DNA of 64,000 nucleotides from Chloroflexota bacterium (GTDB lineage: Bacteria; Chloroflexota; Anaerolineae; Anaerolineales; UBA11579). The number at the start of each line of letters is the position of its first letter. The stretch's first letter is position 1. The stretch lies in assembly GCA_018662365.1 (NCBI GenBank), contig JABJGH010000053.1:18760-82759 (forward strand), in the 5' to 3' direction. Made by a program: the position numbers and the translations under genes. The notes under the pieces were generated by a model. That model saw nothing but the letters and a program-made list of their open reading frames with translations, ran no database searches and was not told where the DNA came from. This document shows, one piece after another, positions 1-9,272 of this stretch.

Positions 1-680
1 GTTACTGCGTCTTCTCCCTGAATATCCTCTAATACTGTATCCCAAATATAGTTAATCTTCGGGTTTTTGGAGGCTCTTTTTTGAAGAATCGGACTCGCCC
101 GTAATTCATCTCGTCGATGCACAACAGTCACTTTCGTGGCAAAACGAGTCAAGAATAATCCTTCTTCAACGGCACTGTCCCCTCCCCCAACCACGACTAC
201 CTCTTTATCCTTAAAGAAAAATCCATCGCAGGTTCCACAATAGGAGACGCCTTTTCCAGTAAACTCCTCTTCACCTGGAATTTCCAAATGTCTAGGATTC
301 GCGCCAGTACTGATAATTATTGTGTCAGCATTATATTCAGCACCATACGTTTTAACCTTATAAGGCTTCGAGGAGAAATCCACTTCAATAGCAGTGTCGA
401 AAACTACTTCAGCACCAAATCTTTCTGCCTGCACTTTGAACAACTCTCCCAATTCTGCACCACCCAGACCTTCCGGGAATCCTGGGTAGTTCTCAATAAT
501 ATGGGTTAAAGAGGCTTGCCCTCCTAAAGTCATGCCGGTCAATACTATCGGTTTTAGGTCTGCTCGTGCTGCGTATAATGCCGCAGCCAAACCAGCAGGC
601 CCCGAGCCAATAATTAACACTTTTACATCTTTGGGTTCGCTCTTTTTTTGCGAATCTCCAGGATTAATGCTCATTTCCAT
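1..680 (-). CDS. trxB: Thioredoxin reductase, C-terminus truncated by window edge
   Basis: Minus-strand translation from ATG at 680 gives [49 protein letters not shown]...[49 protein letters not shown] GxGxxG, CxxC (CGTC) and second Rossmann motif. Absent from the ORF track because it is open at the edge. Confidence 0.95.
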   Translation of the reverse strand, partial: MEMSINPGDSQKKSEPKDVKVLIIGSGPAGLAAALYAARADLKPIVLTGMTLGGQASLTHIIENYPGFPEGLGGAELGELFKVQAERFGAEVVFDTAIEVDFSSKPYKVKTYGAEYNADTIIISTGANPRHLEIPGEEEFTGKGVSYCGTCDGFFFKDKEVVVVGGGDSAVEEGLFLTRFATKVTVVHRRDELRASPILQKRASKNPKINYIWDTVLEDIQGEDAV

Positions 681-861
681 TTTTCTTTTACCTTTTTATT
701 CCGTAAATTTTTATTAGTACTAATTATGACATTCTTTGTATAAGAGATTTTACCTCATCTGAATTTATGTGCCCGAAATCCTTAATAATAAAAGGGAATC
801 TAAATCTTAAATTTTTTCAATACATAGAAATTAAAATTTCAAAAATGATATAATTTGCCAT

Positions 862-1749
862 GTGGTTAACAAAAAAATAATCATCCTCTTAATCCTCTTA
901 TTTACACTCCCAGGTTGTTCAGGGAGCAATTCAAATTCCCCTTCCTCAAATTCATCTGAATCTCAAATTTATATAGAAAATAAAGGCTCAGACACTATAG
1001 TGAATCTTGCCTTAGCATGGGCTGAAGAATATCAAAACATTCACCCAAATATTTCTTTATCCGTCACTGGGGGTGGATCTGGGACTGGGATTGCGGCTCT
1101 GATCAACAACACAGTGGACATTGCCAATGCTTCCAGAAGTATAAAGGATAAAGAAATTGAAAATGCGAATGAGAATAATGTAGAGCCGTTAGAATTTGTG
1201 ATTGCTCGAGATGCGATCGCCGTAATCATTAACCCTGAAAATCCTGTAGAAAAATTATCTCTTCAACAAATCTCCGATATCTATTCAGGGAAATTTACCA
1301 ATTGGTCTGAGGTTGGCGGAGAAGATCGTCCCATTGTACGGCTATCTCGAGAAACAAATTCAGGGACGCATGTATATTTCCTTGAGCAGGTATTGCGATT
1401 AGGGGACAAGGAAAACCCCACCTTTTTTAGCCCCCTTACCTTATTACTTCCCTCTTCCGAGGGAATCATCTCAGAAGTAAGCCAAAATCCTAATGCCATT
1501 GGTTACGATGGACTTGGGTATATTACGGATGAAGTAAAAGTTGTTGGCGTTTCCCAGGTGGGTTCCACTGAATACATCTATCCCTCAGTGGCAACTGTAA
1601 ATAGTGGTGAATATCCAATCGCCAGGGATTTGTATATGTACACAAATGGACAACCCGTGGGCGAAATTGAGGAATATCTAAATTGGATTTTTTCAGAGGC
1701 TGCCCAAGAGATTGTAGCTGAACTCGGTTTCGTACCGATAATAAAATAG
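862..1749 (+). CDS. pstS: Phosphate ABC transporter substrate-binding lipoprotein
   Basis: Lipobox-like LPGCSGS; KGSDTIVNLALAWAEEYQNIHP..SVTGGGSGTGIAALINNTVDIANASR typical of PstS; followed by pstCAB. GTG start. Confidence 0.95.
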   Translation: MVNKKIIILLILLFTLPGCSGSNSNSPSSNSSESQIYIENKGSDTIVNLALAWAEEYQNIHPNISLSVTGGGSGTGIAALINNTVDIANASRSIKDKEIENANENNVEPLEFVIARDAIAVIINPENPVEKLSLQQISDIYSGKFTNWSEVGGEDRPIVRLSRETNSGTHVYFLEQVLRLGDKENPTFFSPLTLLLPSSEGIISEVSQNPNAIGYDGLGYITDEVKVVGVSQVGSTEYIYPSVATVNSGEYPIARDLYMYTNGQPVGEIEEYLNWIFSEAAQEIVAELGFVPIIK

Positions 1750-1761
1750 TACAGGAATAAA

Positions 1762-2658
1762 ATGGAAAGAAAAGAAGCCTTCCAAACATTTCTCATAACC
1801 ACCTTTATCAGAATCTCCGGATACTCAACGATCTTTTTTGTTGGCATGATCTTGGTCTTCATTCTCGGACAGGGATTGCCAGCTTTAAAAGAAGTTGAAT
1901 TGAGTAGTTTGTTTAGCACCCGTTGGTATCCAATTGAAGGTTTTTTTGGCATACTGCCATTAATTGGTGGGTCCATTGTGGTGACGATTGGGGCGACTTT
2001 AATTGCAGTCCCATTTGGAATTGGCACTGCAATTTATATTTCTGAGATTGCCCCCCGATGGGCAAGAGAATTATTAAAACCCTTAGTGGAAGTTTTGGCA
2101 GGATTACCCTCTGTGGTGCTTGGTTTTATCGGTATTGTTTCCCTTTCTCCATTCATACGTGAATTTTTCAACTTACCCACCGGGCTTTCTGCACTAACCG
2201 GCTCCCTGTTATTGGGAGCAATCGCAATTCCCACAATCGTATCTGTTGCGGAGGATGCCCTTGATTCCGTTCCCAAAGAATATAGAGACGGTGCTTTTGC
2301 CTTGGGAGCCACCAAGTGGCAAACGATCTGGACGGTCACATTGCCCGCTGCGAAGTCGGGCGTATTGACGGCAATCATGCTCGGGATTGCGAGATCGATT
2401 GGGGAGACGATGACTGTCATGATGGTCACAGGAAATGCTCCAGTATTACCTACCGGTTTAGAAGCAATTGTTTCTCCCATTAGAACAATGACGGCAACTA
2501 TTGCCGCTGAAATGGGTGAAGTGGCAAATGGTGGCAGCCATTACGCAGTGCTATTTTTCATCGCAATTGTATTATTCCTAATTTCTCTAGTAATTAATAT
2601 TGCCGCATCTGCGGTTGTTTTCAGGGAGACTAAACGATCGGAGAAAATTTTATCGTGA
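1762..2658 (+). CDS. pstC: Phosphate ABC transporter permease PstC
   Basis: Multi-TM permease, LGATKWQTIWTVTLPAAKSGVLTAIMLGIARSIGETMTVMMVTGN; operon position. Confidence 0.95.
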   Translation: MERKEAFQTFLITTFIRISGYSTIFFVGMILVFILGQGLPALKEVELSSLFSTRWYPIEGFFGILPLIGGSIVVTIGATLIAVPFGIGTAIYISEIAPRWARELLKPLVEVLAGLPSVVLGFIGIVSLSPFIREFFNLPTGLSALTGSLLLGAIAIPTIVSVAEDALDSVPKEYRDGAFALGATKWQTIWTVTLPAAKSGVLTAIMLGIARSIGETMTVMMVTGNAPVLPTGLEAIVSPIRTMTATIAAEMGEVANGGSHYAVLFFIAIVLFLISLVINIAASAVVFRETKRSEKILS

Positions 2659-3521
2659 AATCTTCAAATCACTTAATTAGAGCAAAAAGAATTGAAAAGA
2701 TTGGTATTTCATTCTTAACTGGGATTACAACTTTAACCATAATACCCATCATATTGATCGTTGGGTATATCGTTTATAAAGGTTTCCCTGCACTTTCATG
2801 GGATTTCATTAGTGATTTTCCCCAAAATGGTATGCGCGATGGCGGAATTTTACCAGCAATTGTTGGGACAATATATTTGACTCTAGGGACTGCCCTATTT
2901 GCGGTGCCGATTGGTATTGGCGCTGCGATATATTTATCGGAATACGCAAATGATAATTTTTGGACCCGCGCAATAAGAATTGCGATCATTAATTTGGCTG
3001 GCATTCCCTCAGTAGTATACGGCCTTTTTGGTTTGGGATTATTTGTCTACTTTTTAAATTTTGGGACCAGCATATTGGCCGGATCCTTGACCCTGGCAAT
3101 CATGACGATCCCAGTAATCATCAGCACAGCTGAAGAGGCAATCCGTGCCGTACCGCAATCTTTTCGAATTGTAAGTGTCTCCCTAGGTGGCACAAAATGG
3201 CAGACAATCCGTAGAGTTGTTTTGCCCCAAGCACTTCCCGGTATCCTGACTGGAGTGATTTTAGGCTTAGAAAGAGCGGCAGGGGAAACTGCACCAATTT
3301 TGTTTACTGTTGCCGCATTTTTCCTTCCGCGATTACCCTCAGGTATTTTTGATGCCACTATGGCATTGCCCTACCACCTTTTTGTAATATCTACTCAAGT
3401 CCCTGGAATGCCAATAAAAATTCAATATGGCACAGCCTTAGTCCTGCTCATTTTTGTCCTCGGTATGAATTTTGCGGCAACAATTGTGAGATCAAGAGCC
3501 AGAGCCAAACGAGAATGGTAA
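2655..3521 (+). CDS. pstA: Phosphate ABC transporter permease PstA
   Basis: LGGTKWQTIRRVVLPQALPGILTGVILGLERAAGETAPILFT; overlaps pstC by 4 nt. Confidence 0.95.
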   Translation: MKSSNHLIRAKRIEKIGISFLTGITTLTIIPIILIVGYIVYKGFPALSWDFISDFPQNGMRDGGILPAIVGTIYLTLGTALFAVPIGIGAAIYLSEYANDNFWTRAIRIAIINLAGIPSVVYGLFGLGLFVYFLNFGTSILAGSLTLAIMTIPVIISTAEEAIRAVPQSFRIVSVSLGGTKWQTIRRVVLPQALPGILTGVILGLERAAGETAPILFTVAAFFLPRLPSGIFDATMALPYHLFVISTQVPGMPIKIQYGTALVLLIFVLGMNFAATIVRSRARAKREW

Positions 3522-3545
3522 TTTAATTTTAGAAATAAAAAACTT

Positions 3546-4316
3546 ATGGAATTAACTGAAAAACATAAAATTTTTGTAGACAATGTCAGCTTGAGATATT
3601 CTGATGGTATTGAATCTCTCAATAATGTGACGATGCCTGTCATCGCAAATAAAATCAATGTGATGTTGGGTCCTTCGGGCGGCGGGAAATCCTCTTTACT
3701 GAGACTATTTAATCGATTAAATGACCTCGCGGACGTAGATTTCGTTGAAGGAAGGGTCCTTCTTGATGGTGTCGATGTGCTCAACCCAGAAACCAATGTG
3801 ATCGAATTACGGCGTAAGGTCGGAATGGTTTTTTCTCGTGCCGTTGTGCTTCCAATGAGTATCAAAGAAAATCTCATATATGGTTTAGAATTGGCAGGAA
3901 TAAAAGATCCTAAAAAACTTGAGGAGACGATTGAAACCAGTTTGATCCAATCTGCCCTTTGGGATGAAGTAAAAGATCGATTAGACGATTCTGCATTTGC
4001 GCTTTCTGGCGGGCAAAAACAAAGATTATGCCTAGCCAGAGTATTAGCAAATGAACCAGAAGTAATTTTATTAGATGAACCCACTTCAGGCCTTGACCCT
4101 ATCTCTACTTTAAAAGTAGAGGAATCCCTCCAAACATTGAAGGAAACTTATACTATTGTGCTTGTCCCCCATTCGGTTAACCAAGCCGGTAGAACTGCCG
4201 ACCATTGTGCATTTTTCTTACAGGGTGAGCTAGTAGAATATTCTTCCGGGAAAAAAATATTTACCAATCCCGAGGACCAGCGAACGGGGGATTATATTGA
4301 AGGAAGATTCGGATAA
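3546..4316 (+). CDS. pstB: Phosphate ABC transporter ATP-binding protein
   Basis: Walker A GPSGGGKSS, signature SGGQKQR, Walker B VILLDEP, PstB-like C-terminus IFTNPEDQRTGDYIEGRFG. Q-loop Gln replaced by Ser. Confidence 0.9.
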   Translation: MELTEKHKIFVDNVSLRYSDGIESLNNVTMPVIANKINVMLGPSGGGKSSLLRLFNRLNDLADVDFVEGRVLLDGVDVLNPETNVIELRRKVGMVFSRAVVLPMSIKENLIYGLELAGIKDPKKLEETIETSLIQSALWDEVKDRLDDSAFALSGGQKQRLCLARVLANEPEVILLDEPTSGLDPISTLKVEESLQTLKETYTIVLVPHSVNQAGRTADHCAFFLQGELVEYSSGKKIFTNPEDQRTGDYIEGRFG

Positions 4317-4330
4317 AAATCCGAAAATGA

Positions 4331-4376
4331 AAAACGCCCCCCTGCATACAATTTATCGCAAGGGGGCGTTTATTTT
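4331..4376. terminator. Bidirectional Rho-independent terminator between pstB and pckA
   Basis: aaaacgcccccctgcatacaatttatcgcaagggggcgtttatttt: inverted repeat AAACGCCCCC/GGGGGCGTTT with A and T tracts, between convergent genes. Confidence 0.85.
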
Positions 4377-4392
4377 AAACTTTATGGATCTT

Positions 4393-5994
4393 TTATTGAG
4401 GTCCAGCCCCAATAATTTCTGCCGATAACCCATCTGAAAATTCCCCGATATTTTTCTTGAACAAATCAACTAGATTTTTTGCTGATGCATCAAATGCATT
4501 TTTATCATCCCAAGTTTCTCTTGGATTTAATATTTCATTTGGTACATTCGGGACATTTTCGGGGACAAATAAGCCAAAGTACTTATCTTGACTCAATTTA
4601 CATTCGTCCAATTCCCCATTAAGAGCTGCAGTAATCATTGCCCTGGTGTAAGGCAAACTCATCCTCTCACCAACCCCATAGGGTCCCCCGGACCAGCCAG
4701 TGTTCACCAACCAAACCTGTGATTTATTTTCGGTAATTTTTTCCATTAGCAGGTCCCCATAAATTTTTGGATGCAGAGGTAAAAATGGAGCACCAAAACA
4801 TGCTGAAAATGTGGCCAAAGGTTCTTTCCCCAGCCCCTTCTCGGTTCCACCTAATTTGGATGTGTACCCAGAAATGAAATAATATATCGCTTGCTCGGGT
4901 GTTAATTTTGAAATTGGGGGAAGCACGCCAAAGGCGTCGGCTGTTAGAAAGAAAACGTGATTTGGATGTCCAGCTTTCCCGGATGGGACACTGTTTGGCA
5001 AAAAACCAACCGGATAAGAAGAGCGGGCGTTTTCTGTAAGAGAACCATCATCAAAATCTACCCTCCTTGTGATTGGATCAAACACAACATTTTCCAATAT
5101 CGTTCCAAATCTTTGAGATGCATCGTAAATTAGAGGCTCTAATTTTGGGTCTAATCGAATAGTCTTTGCATAACATCCCCCTTCGAAATTGAAGATTCCG
5201 TCCTTCCCCCATCCATGTTCATCATCACCGACTAATAGACGATCAGGATCTGAGGATAATGTCGTTTTCCCAGTGCCAGATAATCCAAAAAATAACGCTG
5301 TCTCCCCATCCATTGATACATTTGCAGAGCAATGCATAGGTAGGATATCTTTCTTAGGGAGCAAATAGTTCAAGACACTAAATATGGATTTTTTGATCTC
5401 CCCAGAAAAACATGTTCCACCGATCAATACTAGCCTTTTCTCAAAATTGATTACGATAAAGGTTTCAGAATTTGTGCCCTCTTCTGAGGGAATCGCATGA
5501 AAACCTGGTGCTTGAAGAACCGTAAAATCTGGCACGTGATCTGCTAATTCACTGTCCGGTTTTCGAATAAACATATTTCGGGCGAATAAACTATGGGCTG
5601 CCTCAGCAGTGATGATTCTTACATTCAATTTGTGATCTGCATGCGCCCCTGCTGTTGTGTCTTGCACAAACACATCTCTTCCTTGGAAATAAGCCGTCAG
5701 CCGCAAATATAATCGATCGAAATTTTCAGGTGAAATAGGTTTATTGATTTCTCCCCACCAGATATCGTCTCCTGTACTTTCCTCTTTAACTACAAATTTA
5801 TCATTTACCGACCGTCCAGTATGCTGCCCAGAATTAACTACAATGCTGCCCTCATGTGTCAGCATTCCCTCCCTGCGAGAAATCACTCTTTCAATTAATG
5901 CTGGTGTTGGCAAAGTCCAATAGATCATATTCAGGTTTCGTAGTCCATTGTTCTCTAGACCATATTTACTGGGGGTTCCCATTTGATTAACCAT
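4393..5994 (-). CDS. pckA: Phosphoenolpyruvate carboxykinase (ATP)
   Basis: FGLSGTGKTTLSSD kinase loop, MHCSANV, NTGWSGGPYGVGERM motifs; SD GGAGAAAATAAATG. Confidence 0.97.
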   Translation of the reverse strand: MVNQMGTPSKYGLENNGLRNLNMIYWTLPTPALIERVISRREGMLTHEGSIVVNSGQHTGRSVNDKFVVKEESTGDDIWWGEINKPISPENFDRLYLRLTAYFQGRDVFVQDTTAGAHADHKLNVRIITAEAAHSLFARNMFIRKPDSELADHVPDFTVLQAPGFHAIPSEEGTNSETFIVINFEKRLVLIGGTCFSGEIKKSIFSVLNYLLPKKDILPMHCSANVSMDGETALFFGLSGTGKTTLSSDPDRLLVGDDEHGWGKDGIFNFEGGCYAKTIRLDPKLEPLIYDASQRFGTILENVVFDPITRRVDFDDGSLTENARSSYPVGFLPNSVPSGKAGHPNHVFFLTADAFGVLPPISKLTPEQAIYYFISGYTSKLGGTEKGLGKEPLATFSACFGAPFLPLHPKIYGDLLMEKITENKSQVWLVNTGWSGGPYGVGERMSLPYTRAMITAALNGELDECKLSQDKYFGLFVPENVPNVPNEILNPRETWDDKNAFDASAKNLVDLFKKNIGEFSDGLSAEIIGAGPQ

Positions 5995-6150
5995 TTATTT
6001 TCTCCATTGAAATCGAACTAAATAATATTCGTAAATTTCACTAATTATACACCTAACAAAAATAATATAAAATAAATTATTAATAATATTAAAAAAACAA
6101 ACGTGTTAAAATTTTCATATTCTAATAATTATTAAATAAGGATTAAGGAA

Positions 6151-6600
6151 ATGTATAATTTTATTCTTGGATTCCACAATTTGTTTCGTTGGGTTGCAGC
6201 AATCTTATTGGTTTATGCTCTTTTTAGAGTTTACAAAGGCGTGTTCGCGAAATCCTCCTGGAGTGAGGCGGACAAAAAAGCTGGATTATTTTTAACCATT
6301 GGATTAGATATTCAATTTTTACTTGGACTTCTTCTTTATTTTGTTTATAGTCCGATCACAAAAATCTTTTTCAATAATATGGGTGACGCGATGAACTCTA
6401 CAGAATTGCGTTTTTATGGCATTGAACATATATTTTATATGCTCCTTACCATTGTTTTTGCCCATATCGGTTCAGCAATTGGGAAGAAGGATATTGCTGA
6501 TTCAAAAAAATTCAAAAGAGTTGCCTTGTGGTTTAGTTTAGCTTTGGTCACAATTTTATTGGGCATGCCTTGGGCACGGCCTTTCTTACCCACTTTTTAG
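6151..6600 (+). CDS. Small multi-TM membrane protein, unknown function
   Basis: ORF 149 aa with about four hydrophobic segments (FHNLFRWVAAILLVYALF...). Confidence 0.75.
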   Translation: MYNFILGFHNLFRWVAAILLVYALFRVYKGVFAKSSWSEADKKAGLFLTIGLDIQFLLGLLLYFVYSPITKIFFNNMGDAMNSTELRFYGIEHIFYMLLTIVFAHIGSAIGKKDIADSKKFKRVALWFSLALVTILLGMPWARPFLPTF

Positions 6601-6615
6601 AAATATTAATCACCT

Positions 6616-7530
6616 GTGAGATCAGAAAGAACCACCCCATACCTAAAACTCCTTTTTGCAGTTTTTGCCTGGGGTGGTTCTTTTATTGCTACAAAAACTG
6701 CAGTTGTCCAAATCTCCCCTAATACCCTAATATGGATGAGGTTTGCAATAGGGTTAGTTATCATTGGTTTGATCGTAAAGCAAAGAAACGAATTTAAAAT
6801 TATTCCCAAAAAGGACCTAGTTCAATTTGCCATCTTAGGCTTCATCGGGATAACATTTCATCAATATCTACAATCCACTGGTTTACTCACATCTGATGCA
6901 AGCACAACGGCTTGGATCGTGGCATTGACACCGATCTTCATCGCGATATTGGGATGGCTTGTCCTAAAAGAAAAACTTAAGTGGTTTGCGATATTTGGAA
7001 TAATTTTTGCTGCCATTGGTGTAATTTTAGTAGTCACAAAAGGAAATATATCTCAAATAAGTTCAGCAGCAAGTTATACTGAAGGGGATTTTTTAATTCT
7101 ACTTAGCGCGATAAATTGGGCAGTATTTTCAATCCTTGCGAGACGGTTATTAAAGAAATACGAGTCCTCCCTTGCTCTGTTTTATATTATGGGGTTTGGA
7201 TGGTTTTTCACATCCATATCCTTTATTTATAACAAAGGGTTTTTGGAACTAACAAATCTTGACCAAAATGGCTGGACCAGTGTGCTCTTCTTAGGAATTG
7301 GAGCAACGGGGTTGGCTTATATTGCATGGTTCGATGGCTTGAAAGTGGTTCCCGCCGCTGTAGCTGGCTCATTCATTTATCTTGAACCACTATTTGCCGC
7401 TTTTTTGGCTAGCATTTTTTTGGATGAACGAATTACAAAATCTTCGATTTTAGGTGGGTTGTTAATCTTGTTTGGGGTTTGGATTGTTACATACCGTAAG
7501 AAAGATATAATAAAAACGCCAATAAATTAG
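6616..7530 (+). CDS. EamA/DMT-superfamily transporter
   Basis: About 10 TM segments in two EamA repeats (FAWGGSFIATKTAV; INWAVFSILARRLL); GTG start. Confidence 0.9.
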   Translation: MRSERTTPYLKLLFAVFAWGGSFIATKTAVVQISPNTLIWMRFAIGLVIIGLIVKQRNEFKIIPKKDLVQFAILGFIGITFHQYLQSTGLLTSDASTTAWIVALTPIFIAILGWLVLKEKLKWFAIFGIIFAAIGVILVVTKGNISQISSAASYTEGDFLILLSAINWAVFSILARRLLKKYESSLALFYIMGFGWFFTSISFIYNKGFLELTNLDQNGWTSVLFLGIGATGLAYIAWFDGLKVVPAAVAGSFIYLEPLFAAFLASIFLDERITKSSILGGLLILFGVWIVTYRKKDIIKTPIN

Positions 7531-7551
7531 AAAATAATTAAGGTTTGAATT

Positions 7552-8508
7552 ATGACAGCAAAATACAATTTAGCAAAAGAAAACCTCACTTATTATCACC
7601 AAAAGGACGTGGGGATATTAAAAATTTCGGGAGAAGACAGAATTGATTTTCTTCACCGTCAATCTACCAATGACATTAACAAAGTAGATGGGAACAATAT
7701 CATTACTAGTGTTTTGACAACACCAAATGCAAGAATAATCGATGTACTCACGATATTTCAACACAAAGAAAGTTTAATTTGCATTACCTTGCCATTCCGC
7801 GGTCAATCCACGTACGAATACTTGTCTGGAAAAATATTTTTCATGGATAAGGTTGAAATCAATAATTTTAGCGATGAATTTAAAATTATTGATATTGAAG
7901 GAATTACATCAACTAGCTCTCTGGCTAATGTATTCACCCAGATTCCCGATTTAGATAAATTCACCATTCTTGAAAAATATAATGGAGGATACATTGGGGG
8001 ACAAAAGGGAATTATTAATGAACTTAGTTACCTCATCATGGTCAACAAAAATGGTTTTTCTGAACTAATTGAAGATCTTACCAATCAGTCAATTTATGAA
8101 TTAGGCTCTAAGACAAGAGAAATATTTAGAATTGAGGCAAAAGTTCCTGGGTTTGAAAATGAACTGATTGGAGATTTTACACCCCTAGAAAATAAATTAA
8201 ATTATGCGATTTCAAATAATAAAGGTTGTTACACCGGTCAAGAAATTATCGCAAGACAGGTAAATTACGACAAAATTACAAAAAATTTAGCACAGATCCA
8301 ATTGGATCAAATTGTACCCATTGGTTCAAAAATTTCTGCAAATGGGAAGAATGCTGGTTTGATCACTTCAATCATCGATTCCCCGAAATTCGATGTTATC
8401 GCACTAGCGATATTAAAACGCCCATATTTTGAAATTGATACTGAATTACAAATAGCAGAAAACAATAATCACGTTTCTGGCAAGGTTGTAAATATTTCGA
8501 AACATTAG
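7552..8508 (+). CDS. ygfZ: YgfZ/GcvT-like folate-binding protein
   Basis: Diagnostic K-G-C-Y-T-G-Q-E motif (NNKGCYTGQEIIARQ). Confidence 0.88.
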   Translation: MTAKYNLAKENLTYYHQKDVGILKISGEDRIDFLHRQSTNDINKVDGNNIITSVLTTPNARIIDVLTIFQHKESLICITLPFRGQSTYEYLSGKIFFMDKVEINNFSDEFKIIDIEGITSTSSLANVFTQIPDLDKFTILEKYNGGYIGGQKGIINELSYLIMVNKNGFSELIEDLTNQSIYELGSKTREIFRIEAKVPGFENELIGDFTPLENKLNYAISNNKGCYTGQEIIARQVNYDKITKNLAQIQLDQIVPIGSKISANGKNAGLITSIIDSPKFDVIALAILKRPYFEIDTELQIAENNNHVSGKVVNISKH

Positions 8509-8596
8509 TAATAATATAATTTAAGCAAAAATTTCAATATTTATGGGGAAAAATGAAGTTTTTCAATACTGATATTAGAATAATTAAATAATTTAC

Positions 8597-8624
8597 TTGA
8601 CATTTTCAATTTAATCCCTATAAT
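8597..8624 (+). promoter_or_regulatory. Consensus sigma70-type promoter
   Basis: TTGACA (8597-8602) - 16 nt - TATAAT (8619-8624), upstream of the 8675-12315 gene cluster. Confidence 0.75.
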
Positions 8625-8674
8625 CTTTAGATATTAGCAGGTTGTTTTTACCTTTTATAAGGTTAGGATTAAAA

Positions 8675-8872
8675 ATGTTTACTCAAAAACCATTATTCTT
8701 TAGGATCATCGGCACAAAACCCTTTGCGGTTTTAGATCAGGGAAATCTCTTAGTAAAAGAATTATCTAGTTTTATTCCTCAACTTGCTAAAAAACTCATA
8801 AAGAAATATATGCATGCCCCCACCAGACCATATCGGCAATTCTATATGGGTCATTGGGACGAAGATTGTTAG
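8675..8872 (+). CDS. Small conserved-looking protein, unknown function
   Basis: 65 aa MFTQKPLFFRIIGTKPFAVLDQGNLLVKELSSFIPQLAKKLIKKYMHAPTRPYRQFYMGHWDEDC; first gene after a consensus promoter. ORF-track start moved to ATG 8675. Confidence 0.6.
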   Translation: MFTQKPLFFRIIGTKPFAVLDQGNLLVKELSSFIPQLAKKLIKKYMHAPTRPYRQFYMGHWDEDC

Positions 8873-8884
8873 GAGTTTATCAAT

Positions 8885-9271
8885 ATGTATCCAGTAATCA
8901 ATGAATGCCCAGTCTGTGATGGAGAATTAATCATTACAAACCTTGAGTGCAGAGAATGTGACACAAATATCAAAGGTCGATTTATTTCTGGACCTTTTGG
9001 TGAATTAACAAATGCTCAAATTGCTTTTGTTGAACTCTTCGTACAAAGTGAAGGAAAGATCAATCGCATGGAAGAAAAGATGGACCTCTCCTATCCGACG
9101 ATCCGAAACCGTTTGAATGAAATTATTCGGGCTCTAGGTTATGAACCTGGGCAAGAAATTTACCAAGGTCTTACGGAAGATGAACACAAAAGCATTCTTG
9201 AAGATCTAGAACTTGGCAAAATTGACTATCAGGAAGCAATGAATTTACTAAAAGAAAGTGAGGAAAAATAA
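8885..9271 (+). CDS. DUF2089-like zinc-ribbon/HTH protein
   Basis: N-terminal CPVC...CREC, then HTH-like LSYPTIRNRLNEIIRALG; C-terminal SHOCT-like helical motif. Confidence 0.8.
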   Translation: MYPVINECPVCDGELIITNLECRECDTNIKGRFISGPFGELTNAQIAFVELFVQSEGKINRMEEKMDLSYPTIRNRLNEIIRALGYEPGQEIYQGLTEDEHKSILEDLELGKIDYQEAMNLLKESEEK

Positions 9272-9272
9272 T

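Noticed and set aside
1578-2027. Long minus-strand ORFs under pstS/pstC/pstA (also 2034-2480, 3422-4084)
   Set aside because: Antisense to well-supported Pst genes; compositions look like reverse-frame translations without recognisable motifs.
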